The notes below the pieces were generated by a model, which was given only the letters and a program-made list of their open reading frames with translations, was not told the DNA's origin and searched no databases. A stretch of DNA of 64,000 nt from Balaenoptera acutorostrata (Eukaryota > Chordata > Mammalia > Artiodactyla > Balaenopteridae): positions 92,109,344 to 92,173,343 of the forward strand of contig NC_080073.1 of NCBI RefSeq assembly GCF_949987535.1. The letters are read 5' to 3'. Below, piece by piece: positions 1 through 10,080 of the stretch; within the stretch, counting starts at the first letter, position 1; each line of letters begins with the position of its first letter. Both the position numbers and the translations under genes were made by a program.

Positions 1-90
1 GGGAAGTTTTATGGTAGGAGTCAGAGAGGGAAATTTTCAATAAATTAGGAAAATTGTAAAATCTGTCTATTCATCTCTGACCACTCCCAC

Positions 91-232
91 ATTAATTTTT
101 AAATTAATTAATTTTATTTTAAATGGAAGTATAGCTGATTTACAATGTTGTGTCAGTTTCAGGGGTACAGCAAAGTGATTCAGTTATGCATACATATATA
201 TCTATTATTTTTCAGATTCTTTTCCTTATAGG
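91..232 (-). mobile_element. L1 3' end fragment
   Basis: Reverse complement of an artiodactyl/cetacean L1 3' UTR: a T/A-rich start, then sequence close to the phrase tacagcaaagtgattcagtt found at L1 3' ends. It is severely 5'-truncated and has no coding part. The same 3' UTR module occurs in forward orientation near 39.5 kb and in a younger form near 63.5 kb. Confidence 0.75.
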
Positions 233-1031
233 TTAAAAAAAACACAACTTAGTGTATATTTGGTTATTTATTTTACTTTTAAAATAATAGGCTCTATTAA
301 TTCTTTCCATGCTTTATCTCCTCTTCACTTGCCTATTTGCCAGTGGAATAAAGCATTCAGTCATTCAAGCTGGAAATATTGCATCATCACCAAAATATTT
401 ATCTTCCTTGCCCTTGAGATTTAGATGACAGGTAGTTCCTTATCACATTTTCATCCCCAGCTTTTCTCGTTTCTATCTTTTCCTTTACATTTCCATTGCC
501 AGCACTGTAGTCCAGTCCTGTATTACCTTCAACTTCTCCAGTTACCTATGGAGACATGAAATAAAATTTTTCTATTCTCTCAGTAGTGAATGAATGGAAC
601 GAGGGATCCTTGAAAGTCAGTGAGCATAGGGTTGTTTCCCTACAGAATTTTAGTATTACACAAGCATTCTATTACTTTTGATACAATTAAATCTGACAAA
701 TGTTTTTCATGGACTATTGCAGAATTTATCTGAACTTCTCTCCAACTAATTGGCGAGCCTTGAGTTGTGCCCTGGCTGGACTTCAGGAAGCTGGGTCTAG
801 TATGGAAGTGGATGGGGGCGACTCAGCTGCCAGATATGGGGCGAACTGAAAACAAAACAGTATAGAGTTGATATGGTATATTTTATAATTGTATATTATA
901 TTCAATAATAACAATAATATAAAATTATTTACTTCCAGTATACAGAATATATTTTCTTAGAAAATAAGGATGACGGCTATGTTAAATCAGACCCAGTTTT
1001 CTTGGCCCTAGAAACATGTCTGGCAGTATGG
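233..1031. other. AT-rich unique sequence
   Basis: No repeat or long open frame recognised. If the minus-strand exon candidate at 1032-1189 is real, this stretch would hold its 3' UTR. No convincing AATAAA lies close to the stop on that strand; the nearest minus-strand AATAAA I noticed is around 265. Confidence 0.5.
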
Positions 1032-1189
1032 CTAGAAGAGATTAGCGCATGGTTTGTAGTCCTTGACGGAGATGTCTTTGTGCATCTTCTTGGCAGCTCT
1101 GCAGATAATCTGGCCATATACATCTGGTGTATTGCTGTGAAATGTTGCACTTATAGCTTCTAAAACACCTGTTATTGTTACTTTTATTG
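1032..1189 (-). other. Candidate terminal coding exon, or exon relic (unassigned)
   Basis: On the minus strand a good splice acceptor (ttatttgttttgcag) is followed by an open frame of about 51 codons ending in TAG. The frame would start with one codon base contributed by an upstream exon. The last 20 codons favour G or C in third position (aagaagatgcacaaagac and on), unlike the AT-rich flanks, which is what first suggests coding. The peptide includes HSNTPDVYGQIICRAAKKMH and ends KDYKPCANLF. I do not recognise the protein. No upstream exon in the matching phase was found. It could be a real last exon, a decayed exon, or chance. Confidence 0.3.
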
Positions 1190-2040
1190 CTGCAAAACAA
1201 ATAAGCTTTAATTTTATCTTACCCACAAATTTCTGTCTTAGAGGTCCTGGGTCAATCTACTCAGTTACAGGTTAATATTAACACCTGTAGAATAAAAAGA
1301 CATCCCTAAGATACCAAGCTAGATAGTGACAAAGCCTGGAATAGAGCCCGGCTGTTCCATTTTCTAATTCACTAATTTTTATCATTGTGTCTGGAGATGG
1401 GGAGGTGAGTGGGGAAGATAAAATTAATGCAACATGTGGGGAAACTGAAGTGTAGGAATTGACTTTGGGGAGAGGCAGTGGTGAGGATAATTAAGGGGAA
1501 AATAACACATTGAGATGAAGAGACAATGGAGAGAAAATGGGAAAAGTGAGAATAAGAGGGAAGTATCTAATATAGACAGTGTGACCCACAAACCATTTTG
1601 AAGTTGGTGAAATCCCTTTAGGTCTCAAGTGAATTTTTCATATGGCAATGTTTTAACCACCTTGATTTCTTTGAAGGGCTTTTTTCATGAAACTAGGAAG
1701 TAATCAAGAATTTTCTTGACTGCAGTTCCCTATCTGATATAAGTGACATGGCTTGACTCATCTATAATTGCCTGATGGTTTTCCAAAGATGGTAGATGCA
1801 GAGTGAAACAGGCTTATTGACCAGGAGAGCTATACCTCTTGAGTCAACAACTGTCTGGACCCTGTGGGATGATCAGAGTTCAGAACAGGACTGTAGGATT
1901 TTCTTCCTTCTTTTCTACTGTGCTTTAGGCATTTCCTCCTATAGGGCTTCACTCTGGGGACAAAAGAAGCAAAATCCTTAAGATGCTTACTCTCTATAAG
2001 AAAATAATCTGCTGTTTTATATACAAGATATGCTCCTCTA
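1190..2040. other. Unique sequence with purine-rich tract
   Basis: No gene or repeat recognised. Positions about 1390-1560 are strikingly G/A-rich on the plus strand. The 61-codon open frame at 1796-1981 has no coding hallmarks. Confidence 0.5.
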
Positions 2041-2042
2041 GG

Positions 2043-2145
2043 CAGGGACTGACAAACTTTTTCTGAAAGGGACCAGATAGTAAATATTTTAGGCTTCGTA
2101 AACCATACTTACAGGTGTGGGCCAATATATGGTTGCATCCCCTTT
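2043..2145 (+). mobile_element. hAT-Charlie type MER element, truncated
   Basis: Begins cagggactgacaaactttt and continues through agatagtaaatattttaggc, the 5' half of a common non-autonomous hAT element. The 3' half is missing. A fuller copy in the opposite orientation lies at 43106-43444. Confidence 0.7.
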
Positions 2146-2224
2146 AGGATAGAAAAGGCACAGGCTTCATCCTATCAAAGTTCTGTGATTATCGGAAGCT
2201 CAGTATCTGGCATATATTAAAAAA

Positions 2225-2430
2225 AAATGGTCTCCGTATTTCATAAGTGAAGACATGCACATTACAGTACCAAAAATATTATTTAAAAGATCTTATGTCC
2301 CTCCACAATTATCCTTGAGAATAAATTCCTGGAAGTGGAATTTTATGCCAAAATCTTTTTGTGCAAATTGCCAGCTTCCTCAGAAAGGTTGTACCTATAG
2401 ACATTCTCATCATCAGTATAGGAAAGTGTC
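2225..2430 (-). mobile_element. Old L1 (L1M) 3' region fragment
   Basis: Contains the reverse-oriented L1M module with ctggaagtggaattt and aaattgcc...cagaaaggttgtacc, typical of old mammalian L1 3' sequence. It is diverged and truncated at both ends. A 73-codon open frame across it is a by-product. Confidence 0.6.
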
Positions 2431-2804
2431 TGCTTCCCAGAAAATGTTTCCTCTATCCCTATCACACAACACTTAATCCAGACTAGTTAGTTTGAAACAA
2501 TGGTACAGTTCCCTGATGAAGTCACACACTTGGTGCTTTATGATGCCTGTAAGTAGGTGCATTGAAGCTTCCATAGCAGAAGCAGAGGGGGAATTTATAA
2601 AATGATGCCCCAGGGGTTGCAATGTGTTCTTCTGCTTTAACAAATTGCCCCACTGAATCAGAGAGGAAATTTATAAATATGCCCTAAATATAAAGGAAGC
2701 ATCTTGGAGAGGTTGAGTAGATAGAGAGCACAGCTTTAAAAAGAAACAATGCCATGAACACTGTTGTCTTTAAAAAATACTATGGAATTTATTTCATGAT
2801 TAGT
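2431..2804. other. Unique sequence, nothing recognised
   Basis: Non-repetitive AT-rich DNA without gene or signal that I can support. Confidence 0.5.
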
Positions 2805-2930
2805 TTAGACATTCAGTCAATATTTATTGTGCCTGGAACTATACTAGGAGTTTGGAGTGTAGGAAAGAATAAAACCCTCACATCTAATTTAGGAGCTCAC
2901 AGTCTAATGGGGGAATAGACATGTGAAGAG
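2805..2930 (-). mobile_element. L2-like fragment
   Basis: Resembles the reverse-complement L2 tail: cattcagtcaatatttattg, then a tract with gagctcacagtctaatgggg. It is old and diverged. Related fragments appear near 24.06 kb and 27.24 kb. Assignment to L2 is by memory of this common motif. Confidence 0.5.
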
Positions 2931-3347
2931 TAGACTCAGGAACCTGGCAGCAGAATCCTCACCAGGTACGTTAGGCTCTTTCCTCCACGTATATCCTGGT
3001 GGAAATGTGCTCTGTCCTCTCGTGAGCACAGAAAGAGGAACATCAAGTCTCTTATTTACTGCTTATCTCTCCCCCAAGGCCATCTATTGGAGTGACTGGA
3101 CATTGTCATTTGGCAACTTTTTTCCATTTAAAAATGGTACGTATGGACACATACCTGAACTTATCGTAAGATGTCAAATGTTTCTACAGATCCATGAAAC
3201 ATCGCCAAATAGCAGAGGGAGTTGTAATCACAAAATCCCTAATAAGAGCAAAAAATGAGGAGAATTTTGTCTTTAGCCAAAAGGCCCAGTTGCCTCTTGC
3301 TTCTCGCATCTTCTCTTTGATAATCAGCGCCATATTTTTTAGGGGCT

Positions 3348-3557
3348 TTAGTCTATGATTACTGATTTTGGATTGTCAATAAAAACTAGAGTTAAAGCAA
3401 AAGGAACCGTTTCTCCAATTCCGTAATGATTTGGAATATACGGGTTTGAACAGAAAATTTTCATGTAGCTGTCAGTTCCTTTCAAGGGTTTCATTTCTTT
3501 GACATCTTTCACCTGAGCACTTCTTGTAGGAATGCATGCAAATTGCAAAGTATACAA
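3348..3557 (-). other. Exon-like minus-strand open frame (unassigned)
   Basis: Open for 69 codons from a TTG, and upstream of it until an in-frame TGA. Possible acceptors are atcactttag or cattcctacaag; a weak possible donor is tca|gtaatc near the 3' end. The peptide includes YMKIFCSNPYIPNHYG and ETVPFALTLVFIDNPKS, which looks protein-like but matches nothing I can name. The phases of this piece and of the 1032-1189 candidate do not join directly. It may be a relic exon or chance. Confidence 0.22.
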
Positions 3558-4539
3558 TATGGTGCTAAAGTGATAAAACAGAATTCAAAATTACAGTTAT
3601 GCCATGATTACGTCTGTGTTAAAATATGTATGCGTGTGAGCAAAGCCTGGAAGGGAATATCCCCAAGGTGAAATTATTTATTATGATAGTGGCAGGAAGT
3701 TGACATGATTTATTTTTCACTTTTGAAACCTCTTTAATAGTGCTATCAGTAGTGCTTTTATCATTTGGAAGAAGTTTCACAATAATAATGTTAATAGTAA
3801 ATACTTTATTTGAGACAAGATCAAGTTATCATCAAGCCCTATAACGTTGTACCCAGACTGAAATGTCAAGTCAATGAAACTATAAACAAAAATGTGAACA
3901 GCTGACATAGGGTGGCTAGCTTTCACATTTGCAAGTAAGAAAAGTAATGCATCCACCGTCTACTATTACAGTCCTTTCCAAAACAAAAGGCCATTTCAAC
4001 ACCAAAAATTATACCTAATGATGCATCAGAGGCAACCAGGGTGTTAGTGATGAACACAGAGCATCATCACATGCCTGAGGGCACCTGGCTTATGGTGCTG
4101 TGGATACTGAAGAGCAAGGTTCCACCTGCACTTGTAGTCATAGGGGCCTCCTGTAATTGACATTGTCAGTTGCATGGCCAGTACCTAATTCCCTCCTTTT
4201 TTTTCTTTCCTAATAGGAGTTCTCTCCCATTTTTAAAAGTTATCTATCCACCCTGCTTCCAGTTGTAGAATGGGATTCAAATTTAGTCTAAGTCAATTAT
4301 ATTATGATATTCCCCTGGTTGCTATTTGCATGCCCAAAAGATAGGCATGTGACCTAATTTGATTGAATGAAAAGACTTAAAGATAATGAAAAGACTTAAA
4401 GATCTAATGCATAGGGTGACATGTGACCATATGTCTTGGCTTGTCTGAAGCAGCCCAGGTGTTTGCCTTTTTCCTTGGTGTGACTATAAATACTGCCCCC
4501 TTTCATTCCTAAAAGCATTGTGGTTTGTAAAATAAATTA
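3558..4539. other. Unique AT-rich sequence
   Basis: No gene or transposon recognised. It contains one perfect 19-bp tandem duplication, listed separately. Confidence 0.5.
4366..4403 (+). repeat. Perfect 19-bp tandem duplication
   Basis: The unit aatgaaaagacttaaagat occurs twice back to back without mismatch in otherwise unique DNA. The lack of divergence suggests a recent event, such as replication slippage. Confidence 0.9.
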
Positions 4540-5022
4540 CAGGCATACCTCGTTTTATTGCACTTTGCTTTAGTGCGTTCACAAATATTGTGTTTCTACA
4601 GATTGAAGATTTGTAGCAACTCTGCGTCAAGTGAGTCTATTCGGCACCATTTTTCCAACAGCATTTGCTCAGTTCATGTCTCTGTGTCACATTTTGGTAA
4701 TTCTCACAATACTTCAAACTTTTTCATTATTATGCTTTTTGTCATGGTATCTGTGATCATTGATCTTTGATGTTACGATTACAACTCGCTGAAGGCTCAG
4801 ATTATGGTTAGCATTTTTTATCAATAAAGTATTTTTTAGTTAAAGTATGTACATTGTCTTTTAAGACATAATGCTATTGCACACTTAGTAGACTATAGTG
4901 TAATGAAAATATAACTTTTACATGCACTGGGAACCAAAAAATCATGTGACTTGCTTTATTGCAATATTTGCTTTATTGTGGTGGTCTGGAACCAAACTTG
5001 TAATATCTCTGAGGTGTGCCTA
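4540..5022 (+). mobile_element. Tigger1-like DNA transposon remnant (copy 1)
   Basis: The left end caggcatacctcgttttatt is the Tigger1 terminal inverted repeat. The right end gaggtgtgccta is its degenerate inverse, and a TA target base pair precedes the element. The interior carries the non-autonomous Tigger1 sequence (caccatttttccaacagcat; ctcgctgaaggctcag). No transposase frame survives. The open frame at 4558-4770 is only this element translated. Confidence 0.85.
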
Positions 5023-5586
5023 TGTATGTTCTTTCTTATTATAAACCATACTTGGGGGAGACATTGTCTTTCTTTCTCTCTCCTGCTGAATATAGACAAA
5101 AATTCATTTAGCCCTGTTTATAGTCATCTTGAAAATATGAGGGACACCTGTCTTAGGATGACCCTGATCCTGAGGTCTGGGAAGTGGAGAGACTAAAAGA
5201 ACTTCAATTCTTGAAGACACGGTTGAGTTGTCGATTGCATAATGTCTGGATCCTATCCTACCCTGGACTTCTTCTACCTCTATGAGGCAACAAATTTTAT
5301 TATTGTGTAGGACAGATTGATTTGTTACTCTGTTGCTTGCAGACCAGAAAACCCTGTTATATATCCCAATGAATAAGTTCTACTCTCCTTCTGTAGTATC
5401 TCCCAAATCTGCATATAATACATGCACATCAGACTCCCTGATAGTTTTTCTTCCTGGATATTAATGCCCTTGTAAGAACTTTGCCAGTTCTATTGAAAAC
5501 ACTATATTTTCCCCAAAGAAACAATAATTTCCCATCATTAAAGACAAATGGGAAAAAAAAAAAAAGACAAATGGGAAACTCCTAGA
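5023..5586. other. Unique sequence
   Basis: No gene recognised. It holds a short poly(A) flanked by identical 13-bp direct repeats at 5540-5575. Confidence 0.5.
5540..5575 (+). repeat. Poly(A) flanked by 13-bp direct repeats
   Basis: aaagacaaatggg occurs at 5540-5552 and again at 5563-5575, separated only by about ten A. This is the footprint expected if target-primed reverse transcription copied only the tail of an RNA. A simple tandem duplication with A-run growth is the alternative. Confidence 0.8.
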
Positions 5587-5735
5587 GCAACATTTCTTAA
5601 ACGTCAGTGTGCATAAGAATCATATAGAGATCTTGTTAAAAGGCAGATTCTGATGCAGTAGGTTTGGGTGGGGCCTGAGATTACGTTTCCAAAAATCTCC
5701 CAGGTGACACAGATGCTGCCTGTACCGCTGACCAC
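5587..5735 (+). mobile_element. MER5A-type hAT-Charlie element
   Basis: Diverged MER5A body: catttcttaaacgtcagtg at the left and the internal gattctgatgcagtaggttt and gtggggcctgag. Both termini are degraded. Non-autonomous, about 150 bp. Confidence 0.75.
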
Positions 5736-5740
5736 ATGAA

Positions 5741-6434
5741 GGTTAACGAGAGCCTCGAGGGCTCACAATTTTAAAATATTAATATCATTTAATAATCTCT
5801 CTGTATTTTAGCCTCCTAAATGATGAATTATTTGGCCTCCCAGTTTCCTCCCAACTCACAAAATCTGTTTAGCTCTGTTTCTAGTCGATAATTTCCCAAG
5901 GCTATCCAAAATACACAGATGTTTGATGGCAGGCCTGGAGGATACACTGGGGATATTATTAAATGGAATAAATGTTCCTATTTGTTCATTTGAGATATAA
6001 AAGAATATTGACTTTTTTCCAGAATAAATTTGAAAGACTCTCATTATGACTTTTTGCTTGGTAGACAATAGTGCGTGTTGTAAACCCGGTGGACCGGTGG
6101 CTGACGTCAGTCGGATTCTGACTGACAGTGCGGCCCCATCAAATCACTTCATTTTGCTGAGTGTCTTCTTCTCATCTTCAAAAATGTGGAGATCCGACCG
6201 CTTCCAAATTCCGTTTCAGAACCGAAGCTTTGTAAACACAATCAGCAGCTCTCTGCCTGTGGTTTCAAAACCATTGGAGGCTATGGTATTTTTGGCAAAG
6301 ACCAGCCACAGTCGATGATCCCAGACTTCCTTTCAGGTCCTCTGGCTTCAATGCGTGCAGCCAAACCCGTTAGGATATGCATAACTTCCAGTGATTGGCA
6401 TCTGAGGGCTGGAGATTTCTTGCATCTGAAAGAC
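5741..6434. other. Unique sequence with CpG-rich patch
   Basis: No repeat recognised. A local CpG-rich patch at 6083-6130 holds a palindromic cAMP-response element. Open frames at 6046-6318 and 6186-6485 have no coding support. Confidence 0.5.
6102..6109 (+). promoter_or_regulatory. Palindromic cAMP-response element (TGACGTCA)
   Basis: A full 8-bp consensus CRE inside the 10-bp palindrome ctgacgtcag, flanked by several CpGs within AT-rich DNA. It would bind CREB/ATF dimers if accessible. It is followed by tcagtcggattctgactga, able to form a 6-bp-stem hairpin. No transcription start is visible nearby, so function is unproven. Confidence 0.4.
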
Positions 6435-6620
6435 CTGTGGTTCCCAAACTTCAGTATGCCTCAGAGTCTCCACGAAGCTTGTTAAAACACAGGTTGCTGG
6501 CCCTCACCCTCAGAACATCTGCTTCAATTAAGTCTGGGGTGGGACCTGAAAATTTGTGTTTCTAGGTCCTTCCATGATGCTGATGTTCCTGGTCCAGGGA
6601 CCGCACTTTGAGAAGCACTG
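6435..6620 (+). mobile_element. MER5A hAT-Charlie element
   Basis: Near full length (186 bp): ctgtggttcccaaacttcag at the left and ctttgagaagcactg at the right form the degenerate terminal repeats. The interior has ctggggtgggacctgaaaat. No clear 8-bp target duplication remains. Confidence 0.85.
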
Positions 6621-6815
6621 AGCAGGCTGTAAACGGTAAACTTCAGGTTCTTCCTACTTGATTGGGTGATCCTGCCCTTCACAACTCCTCTGTAAATATG
6701 TGAGGGGCTCTGCACGGGGGCCAGTGTAGTCGTGGAATTCCCCCACCTGTCTGTTTCTTGGATCCTGACTCACATGCCAGTTGGTGTATTTGTTCATGCC
6801 TCTCATTCAACGGAT

Positions 6816-8480
6816 GTTCCAGTAATTTTTGAAGATATAATTTTTAAAAACAGAAAGAAGTATAAAGATGAACATGCAAATTACTTGCAATTCTCCCTCA
6901 AAGAGTGAGAAAATATTATGTTTATGTATTTTCTCTTAGTCTTTTCCTCTTTGGAATTATGCTATTTATATCATGTGGCATCCTGATTCTTTTTTCTTTC
7001 CACTTCACACTGTAGCATGATTGCTCTCTAATTTATTTGAAATTGTAATATTCAATGGCTTCACAATACTTCAGACATGATTATTAATATGGTTTAATTA
7101 TTTTCCCCATGATTGAGTTCTTGGCTTTTTTTCCTGACTTTTCGTGTAAATGGCCAAATGACACACATCTTTACCCACAATTCTGATTACGTTCTTAAGG
7201 TATATTCTTAGAAGCTAAGTTACTGGTCCAACTTATGAGCATTTTTAAGGCTCTTAGCTATTGCTGAATTGTTTTCCAGAAAGGTCACACAAACATACCT
7301 TCATGAACAATGAAGGAGTAATCTCTCACCTCTTGCCTCCGGTGAATGTTCTCTTAAAAATCTTTGCCAGTGAAAATTTGCATTCATTATTGTCTTAAAT
7401 TTATATTTCCTTGATTATCCTAATAAGTCTAAACTTTTTGTTTATTAGACATATATATTTTGCTACTGTGATTGTCAGTTTTTATATATATGGTTTTTTA
7501 AAAGATATCTTTTATTTTTTCAAGCTGTATATGCCTTCTGAGGAAAAAACTAGAATTATGATTAAACAAAAAGAGAAAAAAACACTCATAAACAATACCA
7601 AACTAACCACTGTTAACATACTGCCAGACATTTTTCTTTGCGTATGTGTATACATTTGTGTTCATTTATATAGTTTGCTTACAAACATAAGGAACATTTT
7701 TAAAAGTTGTTTGCCAAAGTGAGATTGTACCGTACATGATGTTTATAATCCATCTAAACTTGAAAGTATATTATAAACATTTTTAATTTAAAAATATACC
7801 TTTAAATATCTTTTCAATTTACTGAATAAATTTAGTTGTGTATATGCATACAATATTCAACCCATTCCCTATTTAAATCATTCTTTGAATTAGTAGCATA
7901 TTATCCATTATCAGGAAAAATTTCAGAAATGGAATTTCTGAGCCAAAGTCTACACATTTACACACATATATTTTTCTCCAGATCATAAATAAAATATGTT
8001 TGCTAAAATTTTAAATGTTACAGAAAAGATATGCCACTATATATTATCAATAATATTAAATTTTTAAAATAGACAATATTTAGCATACTTTTATGTAATT
8101 TACTTTTTATTTTTCTACTTGCCATCATGTACTGGACAACTTTCCCACCAATGTACTCAGTTATCTCATTTTTGTAATGCCTGCCTACTATTCCATTTTA
8201 TGGATGAACTATAGTTTAACACTTCCTTTACTGATAGAAGTTGAGATTGTTATGATGTTTTCTCCATATGTGTATAGACACATTTGTGAGATTATTTTTT
8301 TAGATAAACTACTATAAGTGGAAATGCTCAGGCAAGAGGCATAAACATTATAAATGCTAAAATTTATTTTCAAATTGTCCTTTGGAAAGTTTTACAAGTT
8401 ATACGCCCCACTAATGGTGTATTAGAATGTCCATTTTCACATCAAATATGGACACTTAAAAGCTTTGGGTTTATGCTGCT
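6816..8480 (-). mobile_element. Old L1M fragments, about three overlapping modules
   Basis: AT-rich region with several degenerate copies of one L1M 3' module in reverse orientation. The phrase related to ctagaagtggaattgctggg recurs near 7210, 7923 and 8318, each followed by a degenerate match to the bridge about gtaccaatttacac. No open frame is meaningful. Exact boundaries cannot be set by eye. Confidence 0.5.
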
Positions 8481-9144
8481 AAGTGATTGTTCAGAAAATT
8501 TAAATCATATTAATTTCCCTCTACCAATAAAAAAGAATGAAAAAAATTAAAGGAAGGGAGGAAAAAAGAAAAACGAAGAACTTTCCTATTTTCTTATTCA
8601 ATAATTATATCATGATTTTGGTTATTATTTTGATTACTGGGAAAAATGACTATGTTTAATTTTATATGTACCTTCTACACAGAAAAATAATAGGGAAACT
8701 CTATTGTTTTTTTTACCGCTGAGCAACTGATCCATTAATGAATACCCTTTGCCCTTTTTCCTACTGAAGTGCTGGTGTCATTCTTACAGATTTATAGGAG
8801 CTCTCTGAAGCTCAAGTCTTTACATCACTGACATTGACGCCCTTGGTAGACTCCTAACAAGTAAAAAAATATTTTTATTCCATGTACATTAGAGTAGATA
8901 TTTACTCATAAATTGTTTCTAAAATAGCTGATTCAGACAAACTTTTAGTCAAGCATTTTGCTACGTCTTTAATGTAAGCCATGTGCTCACAGTCTGTTGT
9001 CTGAAGCTTCAGGGAAAGAGGAAATTTAGGCATAGAATGTAGTTATCCATAAACATGGTACAAACCCTTGAAAAAACTTGACGTTGAGATGGTTCAGTGC
9101 AATGTGGGGTGTTAGTCAAATTAGTTTATTTTGGTTGCTTCATC
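8481..9144. other. Unique AT-rich sequence
   Basis: Nothing recognised. Includes an A/G-rich tract at about 8530-8580. Confidence 0.5.
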
Positions 9145-9162
9145 TCTCTGATTCATTCTTTT

Positions 9163-9514
9163 TTTTTTTTAATATTTTATTTTATTTATTTTTGGCTGTG
9201 CTGGGTCTTCGTTGCTGCGTGTGGGCTTTCTCTAGTTGTGGCGAGCGGGGGCTACTCTTCCTTGCGGTGCGTGGGCTTCTCATTGAGGTGGCTTCTCTTG
9301 TTGTGGAACATGGGCTCTAGGCATGCAGGCTTCAGTAGTTGCAGCACTTGGGCTCAGTAGTTGTGGTGCGCAGGCTCTAGAGCGCAGGCTCAGTAGTTGT
9401 GGCACACGGGCTTAGTTGCTCTGCGGCATGTGGGATCTTCCTGGACCAGGGATCGAACCCGTGTCCCCTGCATTGGCAGGCGGATTCTTAACCACTGCAC
9501 CACCAGGAAAGCCG
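9163..9514 (-). mobile_element. CHR SINE, long form
   Basis: Reverse-oriented tRNA-derived SINE of about 352 bp: T-rich tail at left and the tRNA-related end (ccactgcaccaccagg) at right. It keeps the central cagtagttgtgg repeats missing from the short copies. Flanked by the 18-bp target duplication tctctgattcattctttt at 9145-9162 and 9515-9532. No coding capacity; mobilised in trans by L1. Confidence 0.93.
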
Positions 9515-9775
9515 TCTCTGATTCATTCTTTTAGCCCATATGTATATTGACTAACTATCATGTGGTAGAAACCATGCTGGTTACTTATATATTGTGGAAG
9601 TATGAAGGCATTAGATTATTGGCCTCAGGGTTGAACTACCCTAAGTAATATATTGATACCTAATAAATAAAATGCTTCTTAAGCTTCAGATTAGCTGTGT
9701 AAGACACATCTAACAAAGAGATGTTTCAGCCATCCAATTCCAACTGATCCTGTTGTTTCGTTTTCAACGTATTTT

Positions 9776-10068
9776 TTTTTTAATTACTTATTTATTTATT
9801 TATTTATAGCTGTGTTGGGTCTTCGTTTCTGTGCGAGTGCTCTCTCTAGTTGCAGCAAGTGGGGACCACTCTTCATCGCGGTGCGCGGGCCTCTCACCAG
9901 CGCGGCCTCTCGCTGCGGAGCACAGGCTCCAGACGCGCAGGCTCAGTAATTGTGGCTCACGGGCCTCGTTGCTCCGCGGCATGTGGGATCTTCCCAGACC
10001 GTGGCTCGAGCCCGTGTGCCCTGCATTGGCAGGCAGATTCTCAACCACTGCACCACCAGGGAAGCCCC
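9776..10068 (-). mobile_element. CHR SINE, short (central-deletion) form
   Basis: About 293 bp, tail (TTTA)n at left. Carries cctctcaccagcgcggcctc, a variant of the short-form central segment. Flanked by the 12-bp duplication tcaacgtatttt (9764-9775 and 10069-10080). Open frames on both strands are the SINE itself. Confidence 0.93.
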
Positions 10069-10080
10069 TCAACGTATTTT

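Noticed and set aside
3155..3238. 84-nt minus-strand segment with excellent acceptor (gctcttattag) and donor (ttcag|gtatgt)
   Set aside because: All three frames contain stops, so it cannot be an internal coding exon; at most a pseudo-exon or non-coding RNA exon.
4558..4770. Open frame sharing a peptide with 27858-28172
   Set aside because: The shared peptide is translated Tigger1-like non-coding DNA.
9440..9512. tRNA-like sequence with A and B boxes (and in every CHR copy)
   Set aside because: These are the tRNA-derived heads of SINEs, not tRNA genes; no mature tRNA cloverleaf is preserved.
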